A stretch of 64,000 nucleotides of DNA, from the NCBI GenBank assembly GCA_019843655.1, contig JACDQD010000006.1, forward strand, positions 18,618,246-18,682,245, written 5' to 3'. The notes under the pieces are model-generated. The model made no database searches. It saw only the letters and a program-made list of their open reading frames with translations, and was not told the origin of the DNA. How positions within the stretch are numbered: the stretch's first letter is position 1; every line of letters begins with the position of its first letter. The position numbers and the translations under genes were made by a program. Of this stretch, positions 52,405 to 64,000 are shown in pieces. This stretch comes from Lethocerus indicus. Its lineage: Eukaryota > Arthropoda > Insecta > Hemiptera > Belostomatidae.

Positions 52405-52966
52405 GTCTGGTAGGACCTCTCATGCCGGCACAAGGTGGTAATTATGTAACAGGTTTTGCAATTTAATATACCGCAAGGGACGCTAGAGGTGTACTGGCGT
52501 ATGGGGATTAGCGCCCCCACGGCCCTAGCTCATTTTTACTACACCCACACATACACAAAGCATGGTGCATGGTTCTGTTCGCATGGTGCATGGTTCTGTT
52601 CGCATGGTGCATGGTTCTGTTCGCATGGTGCATGGTCATGTAGTGTTCGCACACAACTACTATAGTTATAATTTTAATTATTTGTCGCATTTTTCATATG
52701 TTTACACGAACTCGGTGTATTTATAAGTTTAGTTTTACTTGTAATTTTTAAAATACCTTTTTTGTGGTCCGCGAGTGGTTGGAATACCGTTGATTAGTTG
52801 TGCATAATTTGATTTAGGAATAAATGTATGAACCGGGTACGCAAGGTCAGCTGAGTCGAGGCCCCAGCCACCGGATGGTACCGTGTGGGAAAACCGCGTC
52901 CTCCGAAAGGGCAGCTGAGTAGTCCCCGTACGTCCCGGATAAGTGCCGTGGGTTTGGGTGTGTGTC

Positions 52967-53000
<34 letters not shown>

Positions 53001-53082
53001 TGTGCCTAGCCTAACATAACCCAAAATTTCCAGTTCCTTATGAAAGGGGTGATAGAATTTAAAATTATAACATTTTACTACA
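52405..53082 (-). repeat. P insert, inverted, one GC-rich copy
   Basis: Begins after ACACATGCATTGG with GTCTGGTAGGACCTCTCATG. The region between tail and minisatellite is shortened, since the GTTGGACCCACGTTTATACC part is missing. It has four minisatellite cores and one 128-bp copy. A GT tract follows at about 52,960-53,000, then the TAGCCTAACATAACCC complement of the TTAGG pair, then AAATTATAACATTTTACTAC as at 47.9 kb. Confidence 0.85.
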
Positions 53083-56000
53083 AACGTTTTATTCTCCTAT
53101 TTAGGTTAAGAAATATGCATTGGCCCTTCTTCGGTGTCCTAGATTATAAGTATATGTGTAACATGATTTATTTGACTCATACAAATTGTTTGGTTCCGCC
53201 GTTTTATATCATCGTACGGTACTATATTCCCTGTGTCGACACTTCTTATATAAGCCCTAAAAACGTATTTATTATGTATATCTATAATAAGGTTTAGGGA
53301 CAATGCATATTGGTTTTTATTTACACTCGCTTGAAATTATATTATTTAAGACGTATCGCCACTTTGAGGTTTTAGGAACATGAACAATGGTTATTATTTA
53401 TAACTATATACTATTCGTATTCTCATTCTCCGACGAGTATTATTTCAGGGAATACGCACCGCACACACATATGTATATATATAGTTTTATGTAAGGTCCT
53501 TATACTCGCCACGGGGCTGTCCCAAATATGAATGTATTGGTATACGACGTAATGAGTACTCGCATCTAATATACTGATACAAGGAGATCTTGTCGTTTTA
53601 TTCTCCTATTTAGGTTAAGAAACATGCATTGGCTCTCCTTCGGTGTGTTAGATTATAAGTATATGTGTAATATGATTTATTCACCTCATACAAATGGTTT
53701 GGTGCCGCCATTGTATGTCATCGTACGGTACTATATTCCCTGTGTCGACACTACTTATATAAGCCCTAAAAACGTATTTATTATGTATATCCATAATATG
53801 GTTTAGGGACAATGCATATCGGTTTTTATTTACACTCGCTTGAAATTATATTATTTAAGACGTATCGCCACTTTGAGGTTTTAGGAACATGAACAATGGT
53901 TATTATTTATAACAATATACTACTCGTATTCTCATTCTCCGAAGATTATTATTTCAGGGAATACGCACCACACACATATGTATATATATACTATTATGTA
54001 AGGTCCTTATACACGCCACGATGGTGTCCCAAATATGAATGTATTGGTATACGACGTAATGAGTACTCGCATCTAATATACTGATACAAGGAGATCTTGT
54101 CGTTTTATTCTCCTTTTTAGGTTAAGACACATGCATTGGCTCTCCTTCGGTGTGTTAGATTATAAGTATATGTGTAATATGATTTATTCACCTCATACAA
54201 ATGGTTTGGTGCCGCCATTGTATGTCATCGTACGGTACTATATTCCTTGTGGTCGACACTTCTTATATAAGCCCTAAAAACGTATTTATTATGTATATCT
54301 ATAATAAGGTTTAGGGACAATGCATATTGGTTTTTATTTTCACTCGCTTGAAATTATATTATTTAAGACGTATCGCCACTTTGAGGTTTTAGGAACATGA
54401 ACAATGGTTATTATTTATAACAATATACTACTCGTATTCTCATTCTCCGAAGATTATTATTTCAGGGAATACGCACCACACACATATGTATATATATACT
54501 ATTATGTAAGGTCCTTATACACGCCACGATGGTGTCCCAAATATGAATGTATTGGTATACGACGTAATGAGTACTCGCATCTAATATACTGATACAAGGA
54601 GATCTTGTCGTTTTATTCTCCTTTTTAGGTTAAGACACATGCATTGGCTCTCCCTTCGGTGTCCTAGATTATAAGTATATGTGTAATATGATTTATTCAC
54701 CTCATACAAATGGTTTGGTGCCGCCATTGTATGTCATCGTACGGTACTATATTCCTTGTGGTCGACACTTCTTATATAAGCCCTAAAAACGTATTTATTA
54801 TGTATATCTATAATAAGGTTTAGGGACAATGCATATTGGTTTTTATTTTCACTCGCTTGAAATTATATTATTTAAGACGTATCGCCACTTTGAGGTTTTA
54901 GGAACATGAACAATGGTTATTATTTATAACAATATACTACTCGTATTCTCATTCTCCGAAGATTATTATTTCAGGAATACGCACCACACACATATGTATA
55001 TATATACTATTATGTAAGGTCCTTATACACGCCACGATGGTGTCCCAAATATGAATGTATTGGTATACGACGTAATGAGTACTCGCATCTAATATACTGA
55101 TACAAGGAGATCTTGTCGTTTTATTCTCCTATTTAGGTTAAGACAACATGCATTGGCTCTCCTTCGGTGTCCTAGATTATAAGTATATGTGTAATATGAT
55201 TTATTCACCTCATACAAATGGTTTGGTGCCGCCATTGTATATCATCGTACGGTACTATATTCCTGTGGTCGACACTTCTTATATAAGCCCTAAAACGTAT
55301 TTATTATGTATATCTATAATAAGGTTTAGGGACAATGCATATTGGTTTTATTTACACTCGCTTGAAATTATATTATTTAAGACGTATCGCCACTTTGAGG
55401 TTTTAGGAACATGAACAATGGTTATTATTTATAACAATATACTACTCGTATTCTCATTCTCCGAAGATTATTATTTCAGGAATACGCACCACACACATAT
55501 GTATATATATACTATTATGTAAGGTCCTTATACACGCCACGATGGTGTCCCAAATATGAATGTATTGGTATACGACGTAATGAGTACTCGCATCTAATAT
55601 ACTGATACAAGGAGATCTTGTCGTTTTATTCTCCTTTTAGGTTAAGACACATGCATTGGCTCTCCTTCGGTGTCCTAGATTATAAGTATATGTGTAATAT
55701 GATTTATTCACTCATACAAATGGTTTGGTGCCGCCATTGTATGTCATCGTACGGTACTATATTCCTGTGGTCGACACTTCTTATATAAGCCCTAAAACGG
55801 TATTTATTATGTATATCTATAATAAGGTTTAGGGACAATGCATATTGGTTTTATTTACACTCGCTTGAAATTATATTATTTAAGACGTATCGCCACTTTG
55901 AGGTTTTTAGAACATGAACAATGGTTATTATTTATAACAATATACTACTCGTATTCTCATTCTCCGAAGATTATTATTTCAGGAATACGCACCACACACA

Positions 56001-57840
56001 TATGTATATATATACTATTATGTAAGGTCCTTATACACGCCACGATGGTGTCCCAAATATGAATGTATTGGTATACGACGTAATGAGTACTCGCATCTAA
56101 TATACTGATACAAGGAGATCTTGTCGTTTTATTCTCCTATTTAGGTTAAGACAACATGCATTGGCTCTCCTTCGGTGTCCTAGATTATAAGTATATGTGT
56201 AATATGATTTATTCACTCATACAAATGGTTTGGTGCCGCCATTGTATATCATCGTACGGTACTATATTCCTGTGGTCGACACTTCTTATATAAGCCCTAA
56301 AACTGTATTTATTATGTATATCTATAATAAGGTTTAGGGACAATGCATATTGGTTTTTATTTACACTCGCTTGAAATTATATTATTTAAGACGTATCGCC
56401 ACTTTGAGGTTTTAGGAACATGAACAATGGTTATTATTTATAACAATATACTACTCGTATTCTCATTCTCCGAAGATTATTATTTCAGGAATACGCACCA
56501 CACACATATGTATATATATACTATTATGTAAGGTCCTTATACACGCCACGATGGTGTCCCAAATATGAATGTATTGGTATACGACGTAATGAGTACTCGC
56601 ATCTAATATACTGATACAAGGAGATCTTGTCGTTTTATTCTCCTATTTAGGTTAAGACACATACTGGGCTCCTTGGTGTCCTAGATTATAAGTATATGTG
56701 TAATATGATTTATTCACTCATACAAATGGTTTGGTGCCGCCATTGTATGTCATCGTACGGTACTATATTCCCTGTGGTCGACACTTCTTATATAAGCCCT
56801 AAAAATTTTATTTATGTATATCTATAATAAGGTTTAGGGACAATGCATATTGGTTTTTATTTACACTCGCTTGAAATTATATTATTTAAGACGTATCGCC
56901 ACTTTGAGGTTTTAGGAACATGAACAATGGTTATTATTTATAACAATATACTACTCGTATTCTCATTCTCCGAAGATTATTATTTCAGGAATACGCACCA
57001 CACACATATGTATATATATACTATTATGTAAGGTCCTTATACACGCCACGATGGTGTCCCAAATATGAATGTATTGGTATACGACGTAATGAGTACTCGC
57101 ATCTAATATACTGATACAAGGAGATCTTTGTTTATTCTCCTTTTAGGTTAAGACACATGCATTGGCCTCATGTTCGGTGTCCTAGATTATAAGTATATGT
57201 GTAATATGATTTATGAGCTCATACAAATGGTTTGGTGCCGCCATTGTATGTCATCGTACGGTACTATATTCCTGTGGTCGACACTTCTTATATAAGCCCT
57301 AAAACGTATTTATTATGTATATCTATAATAAGGTTTAGGGACAATGCATATTGGTTTTTATTTACACTCGCTTGAAATTATATTATTTAAGACGTATCGC
57401 CACTTTGAGGTTTTAGGAACATGAACAATGGTTATTATTTATAACAATATACTACTCGTATTCTCATTCTCCGAAGATTATTATTTCAGGGAATACGCAC
57501 CACACATATATATATATACTATTATGTAAGGTCCTTATACAGTATTGGTATACGACGTAATGAGTACTCGCATCTAATATACTGATACAAGGAGATCTTG
57601 TCGTTTTATTCTCCTATTTAGGTTAAGAAACATGCATTGGCTCTCCTTCGGTGTCCTAGATTATAAGTATATGTGTAATATGATTTATTCACTCATACAA
57701 ATGGTTTGGTGCCGCCATTGTATATCATCGTACGGTACTATATTCCCTGTGGTCGACACTTCTTATATAAGCCCTAAAAACGTATTTATTATGTATATCT
57801 ATAATAAGGTTTAGGGACAATGCATATTGGTTTTTATTTA
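53083..57840 (-). repeat. U array block of subfamily B
   Basis: About 9.4 units, all with the B states listed for 47,981-52,404. They are highly alike. Near 57,540 a unit has a deletion joining CTTATACA to GTATTGGTATACG. The switch back to A states falls within one unit at about 57,780-57,850: ATAAGCCCTAAAAACG is B, the following TTTATATAAGATTGAAATT is A. Confidence 0.88.
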
Positions 57841-58124
57841 TATAAGATTGAAATTATATTATTTAAGACATCGCCACTATCAGGTTTTAGGAACATGAAC
57901 AATGGTTATTATTTATAACAATATACTTCTCGTATTCTCATTCTCCGAAGAGTATTATTTCAGGCAATACGCACCACACACATATGTATATATATACTAG
58001 TATGTAAGGTCCTTATACACGCCACGATGGTGTCCCAAATATGAATGTATTGGTATACGACGTAATGAGTGCTCGCATCTAATATACTGATAAAAGGAGA
58101 TCTTGTCGTTTTATTCTTCTATTT
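57841..58124 (-). repeat. A-type partial unit before D4
   Basis: The remainder of a unit with A states (TTTATATAAGATTGAAATT, AAGACATCGCCACTATCAGG), ending where D4 begins. It matches the unit piece that follows D2 at 20.69-20.9 kb, in reverse orientation. Confidence 0.75.
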
Positions 58125-58970
58125 AGGTTAAGTCACATGATGGTGGGCACAGTCGGCGTCTTAGATTATAAGTAAATGTGTAATACGATTTATTCAACTG
58201 ATGCTAATGATGGGATGTGCCATTATAGATTATGGCACGCTATTGTAATATTTGTGACCGACCCTCTTTATATATGCCAAAATTAAGTATTTTATGATAT
58301 GTGTTCGTAATAAGGTTTTGGGCCAATGCATATTAGGTTTTATGTATTCATAAGTTTTACATATTTCTCATAACGTTATTTAGGTCAGTAGACGCGAAAT
58401 CACTTTTCCGGATTCCCGTAAAATATTCCGCAAGGGACGCCAGTGAGGTACTGGCGTATGGGGAGTAGCGCCCCCACGGCCCTAGCTCCCCACTCTAATG
58501 CATCTCCGCCTTGTCGTGGCGAGTGGGCTTGTGTGCTCCAGGAACCTCGAGAGCTATGCCGGCGGTAGCTTAGCTACTGGTAGGGCCTCCCATGCCGGAC
58601 AGGTCTTCGTGAGGTAGGAGCCAGACAAAGAGAGATTGCCTTCACCACAAGTTTTGCGGTGGGGGGGTGAAGGTTGGTCCGACGATACAAGTTGGTTAAT
58701 TATGTAACAGGTTTTGTAATTTAATATACCGCAAGGGACGCTAGAGGTGTACTGGCGTATGGGGATTAGCGCCCCCACGGCCCTAGCTCATGGTTACTAC
58801 ACCCACACATACACAATGCATGGTGCATAGTTCTGTCCGCATGGTGCATGTTGCATGGTCATTTAGTGTGCGCACACACCTACTGTAGTTTTATATACAC
58901 TTAGGTAAAATCTTTATCCACGCATGCGGGTGTCAAAAATATGAATGTATTGGTAAACGTCGTAACGGGT
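58125..58970 (-). repeat. D segment 4, inverted
   Basis: Mirror of D1 and D2: diverged U (GTGCCATTATAGATTATGGC), then the CGCCAGTGAGGTACTGGCG inverted pair, GGCCTTGTCGTGGCGAGTGG-type GC-rich sequence, GTAGCTTAGCTAC, a seven-G run at about 58,664, the hairpin, the minisatellite-like part and a degenerate U end. D lies about 0.15 kb from the left border of the array and about 1.6 kb from the right border, facing the opposite way. Confidence 0.8.
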
Positions 58971-60564
58971 AGTCGCAACTAATATACTGATACAAGGACA
59001 TCTTATCGACTTTTTCTCCTATTTCGGTTAGGAAGCATGCATTGGCCCTCCTTCGGTGTCCTAGATAATAAGTATATGTGTAATACGGTACTATATTCCC
59101 TGTGTCGACACTTCTCATATAAGCTCTAAAAAGGTATTTATTACGTATAGCCATAATAAGGTTAAGGGACAATGCATATCGGTTTTTATTTACACTCGCT
59201 AGAAATTATATTATTTAAGACATCGCCACTATCAGGTTTTAGGAACATGAACAATGGTTATTATTTATTAGAATATACTATTCGTATTCTCATTCTCTGA
59301 CGATTATCATTTCAGGGAATATGCACCACACACACATGTATATATATATAGTATTATGTAAGGTCCTTATACTCACCACGTGGCTGTCCCAAATATGAAT
59401 TTATTGGTATACGACGTAATGAGTGCTCGTATCTAATATACTGATACAAGGAGATCTTGTCGTTCTATTCTCCTATTTAGGTTAAGAAACATGCATTGGC
59501 TCTCCTTCGGTGTCCTAGATTATAAGTATATGTGTAATATGATTTATTCGACTCATACAAATGGTTTGGTGCCGCCATTGTATATCATCGCACGGTACTA
59601 TATTCCCTGTGGTCGACACTTCTTATGTGCGCCCTAAATAGGTATTTATTATGTATATCTATAATAAGGTTTAGGGACGATGCATATTGGTTTTTATTTA
59701 TATAAGATTAAAATTATATTATTTAAGACATCGCCACAATCAGGTTTTAGGAACATGAACAATGGTTATTATTTATTACAATATACTACTCGTATTCTCA
59801 TTCTCCGAAGATTATTATTTCAGGCAAAACGCACCACACACATATGTATATATATACTATTATGTAAGGTCCTTATTCACGCCACGATGGTGTCCCAAAT
59901 ATAAATGTATTGGTATACGACGTAATGAGTACTCGCATCTTATATACTGATACAAGGAGATCTTGTCGTTTTATTCTCCTATTTAGGTTAAGAAACATGC
60001 ATTGGCCCTCCTTCGGTGTCCTAGATTATAAGTATATGTGTAATATGATTTATTCGACTCATACAAATGGTTTGGTGCCGCCATTGTATATCATCGTACG
60101 GTACTATATTCCCTGTGGTCGACACTTCTTATGTGCGCCCTAAAATGGTATTTATTATGTATATCTATAATAAGGTTTAGGGACGATTCATATTGGTTTT
60201 TATTTATATAAGATTGAAATTATATTATTTAAGACATCGCCACAATCAGGTTTTAGGAACATGAACAATGGTTATTATTTATTACAATATACTACTCGTA
60301 TTCTCATTCTCCGAAGATTATTATTTCAGGCAATACGCACCACACACATATGTATATATATACTATTATGTAAGGTCCTTATACACGCCACGATGGTGTC
60401 CCAAATATGAATGTATTGGTATACGACGTAATGAGTACTCGCATCTAATATACTGATACAAGGAGATCTTGTCGTTTTGTTCTCCTATTTAGGTTAAGAG
60501 ACATGCATTGGACCTCCTTCGGTGTCCTAGATTATAAGTATATGTGTAATATGATTTATTCGAC
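58971..60564 (-). repeat. outermost U block, right border of the array
   Basis: About 3.2 units. The first (58.97-59.4 kb) is divergent and lacks about 50 bases between AAGTATATGTGTAATA and CGGTACTATATTCCC. The others are ordinary A units. The last unit stops at GTGTAATATGATTTATTCGAC; unique DNA (CTTATTATGCGTGTCGG) follows at 60,565. Confidence 0.87.
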
Positions 60565-62983
<2,419 letters not shown>

Positions 62984-63093
62984 GTTTTCCCATACAGAAA
63001 TTGCAGAGTCGGGTTCTCCATTTGCATGTGTTTGACTATGACAGGTTCTCAAGGGATGATTCCATCGGTGAAGTATTTTTGCCCCTATGCCAA
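62984..63093 (+). CDS. synaptotagmin-7-like, exon for the second half of C2A
   Basis: Preceded by a pyrimidine-rich acceptor (CCTCTGTTTCAG) and followed by GTGAGT. It starts in phase 1: GT completes a glycine codon, giving (G)[19 protein letters not shown] and then [32 protein letters not shown] is the Ca2+-binding loop 3 region of a C2A domain, with the DYDRFSR motif typical of synaptotagmin-7; the aspartates of DYD and RDD are the usual calcium ligands. Synaptotagmin-7 is a membrane-anchored slow Ca2+ sensor for exocytosis, lysosome fusion and asynchronous release. The first half of C2A, the transmembrane segment and the N-terminus are not visible upstream. 110 nt, ending in phase 0. Confidence 0.85.
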
Positions 63094-63507
63094 GTGAGTT
63101 TCAATATTTTTATTACTCCCTCTTTCTGAAGAAGTATATTTTTCTAAGTAGGGTGTGTACCAAATATGACTGCAAATAAGTCTTATTTAGCAAAATTATA
63201 GTAAAACTCTTTGATATGTAAAATTTTCCCAAACTTATAAATTAATTTACAGCTTACTTTGATTTTTTTTTGGAATGTTCCCTCAAAATATTCATTCATC
63301 AAAAGGCGTTTATTTACATATTTATCTATGAAAATGGTTAATTTTATATCTTTACAATTTATGATTTATGTGAAATTAATGGCACTAATTTATGGCAATT
63401 GATTCACTGCCATAGTTTACCTTGTAATAATTGTATGCCCCATTTTGGTCAAATGTGTATTACAATTGTCAGACATCAAAAGTAATGTATGAGTCCATTT
63501 GTGCCAG
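63094..63507 (+). other. intron of the synaptotagmin-7-like gene
   Basis: GTGAGT donor to a TTTGTGCCAG acceptor, AT-rich, nothing else seen. The acceptor has only a modest pyrimidine tract but is fixed by the protein alignment. Confidence 0.75.
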
Positions 63508-63674
63508 GTGGATTTGTCTGAAAACCGTCTTTCTGGAAAGCTTTGAAACCCCTCTGAAAGATAAATGTGGTGAACTCCTGACTTCTCTCTGCTATCACCC
63601 AAGCAACAGCATCCTGACACTCACTCTTCTCAAAGCAAGGAACCTCAAGGCCAAAGATATCAATGGAAAATCAG
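63508..63674 (+). CDS. synaptotagmin-7-like, exon for the C2A-C2B linker and start of C2B, with two frameshifts
   Basis: Between CCAG and GTATTT. The frame starts VDLSE, continues as PSFWKALKP one frame over, and then as KDKCGELLTSLCYHP and SNSILTLTLLKARNLKAKDI in the third frame, ending NGKS in phase 1 (the next codon should be the D of SDPYVKVW). GELL.SLCY is the first strand of C2B, and LKARNLKAKDINGKS leads to its first calcium loop. The two shifts are each one missing base: one in the A run at 63521-63524 (TCTGAAAACCG), one in the C run at 63549-63552 (AAACCCCTCTG). As read, frame 0 hits TGA after KL. The exon is 167 nt; an intact phase-0 to phase-1 exon here would be 169. Homopolymer sequencing errors are the simplest explanation; a decaying gene copy is the alternative. 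Confidence 0.8.
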
Positions 63675-64000
63675 GTATTTACCAATATTCAGAATTTCAT
63701 AACTATAAGAGTAATCCAAAAGGATCTGAAGCTAATCAAAGCCTGACAATGGGCAGTTCATCTTCCTCATTTGATAGCACTAAAAAGTATTTGCATCAAT
63801 GTAATTAATGAATTACAATTTGTGAAATTATTATTATTAGTTATTTGATAATACGTCTTCACAGAAACTAGAAAGCAATGTGTTTTCTGAGTTACAGAAA
63901 AGATCTTTAGGCCAAAGCAGATCTTCAATTACAAAGTTAATTGATTCCATAATTTTTAAATTTAATTAACTTACTTTCTACAGGTGTTTCAATAGGTATT
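63675..64000 (+). other. intron following the synaptotagmin-7-like exon, runs off the window
   Basis: GTATTTAC donor at its start. A TTTCTACAG acceptor-like site occurs at about 63,976-63,984, but the bases after it (GTGTTTCAATAGGT) do not encode the expected DPYVKVW continuation and contain a TAG in one frame, so the next real exon is probably beyond the window. Confidence 0.6.

Larger units (their letters stand above)
2335..60564. repeat. giant satellite/macrosatellite field, two arms of opposite orientation
   Basis: A unit (U) of about 506 bp recurs through the whole stretch. The landmark GGGCGCACATAAGAAGTG begins at about 4559, 5064, 7155, 8167, 8673, 9180, 9687 and so on. Each unit carries a GTCGAC site, an inverted pair ACAAG-GAGAT-CTTGT and a TATATATATACATATGTG tract. 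U is in one orientation from 2.3 to 41.8 kb and reverse-complemented from 41.9 to 60.6 kb. Adjacent units differ by few substitutions and small indels, so amplification or homogenisation is recent. Both outer ends lie at nearly the same point of the unit: AATAACTCATATTACACAT at the left, and the complement of AATAAATCATATTACACAT at the right. Short open frames recur with the unit in several overlapping frames, with no sign of a protein. No transposase or reverse transcriptase was seen. Confidence 0.93.

Noticed and set aside
58190..58220. CTGATGC-type motif suggesting a hammerhead ribozyme in the satellite
   Set aside because: The core CTGATGA and GAAA elements and flanking stems are not present together.
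2335..60564. CRISPR array
   Set aside because: Repeats of 506 bp with no spacer pattern, in a eukaryotic context with introns.
41924..60564. The right arm as a plain mirror copy (assembly echo) of the left arm
   Set aside because: Subfamily B, the scrambled P at 45.8 kb and a different order and spacing of P and D copies show that the arms are different sequences.

Overview
The window looks like nuclear DNA of an arthropod, most likely an insect. It is AT-rich, its few genes are split into exons with GT-AG introns, and the two recognisable proteins (a TP53BP1-like tandem-BRCT protein and a synaptotagmin-7-like C2 protein) are animal families. A pair of TTAGG motifs inside a repeat fits an insect but is weak evidence. 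No bacterial-type gene, rRNA, tRNA or CRISPR array was seen.

Layout. (1) 1-2352: AT-rich flank with the last three coding exons of a TP53BP1-like gene on the minus strand. (2) About 2335-60564: one enormous tandem-repeat field. Its basic unit (called U) is about 506 bp and non-coding. U runs in one direction from 2.3 to 41.8 kb and in the opposite direction from 41.9 to 60.6 kb; the switch falls on a 100-N assembly gap. Every few units the field is broken by a recurrent insert of about 0.85 kb (called P: a CA tract, two GC-rich 128-bp copies, 21-bp minisatellite repeats and a small hairpin). Four places carry an older, strongly diverged relative (called D). The unit just downstream of P is usually a distinct variant (A'), so the field has a higher-order structure. 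A second U subfamily (B) fills 48.0-57.8 kb and was seen only in the right arm. (3) 60565-62983: unique DNA starting with a long GA microsatellite. (4) 62984-64000: two exons of a synaptotagmin-7-like gene on the plus strand, the second carrying two apparent one-base losses.

The two genes point toward the array from opposite sides: the 5' exons of both should lie on the far side of it, and neither set is visible. With the orientation flip at an N gap, this makes a scaffold join between two loci that both contain the satellite a serious alternative to a real 58-kb inverted array. Against a trivial artefact, the two arms have different subfamilies and insert orders, and both outer ends stop at nearly the same position of the repeat unit.

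The many short open frames inside the array are shadows of the repeat; none is called as a gene. Unit counts (very roughly 60 in the left arm and 30 in the right) are estimates from length. Block borders were read by eye and are good to about 10-30 bases.
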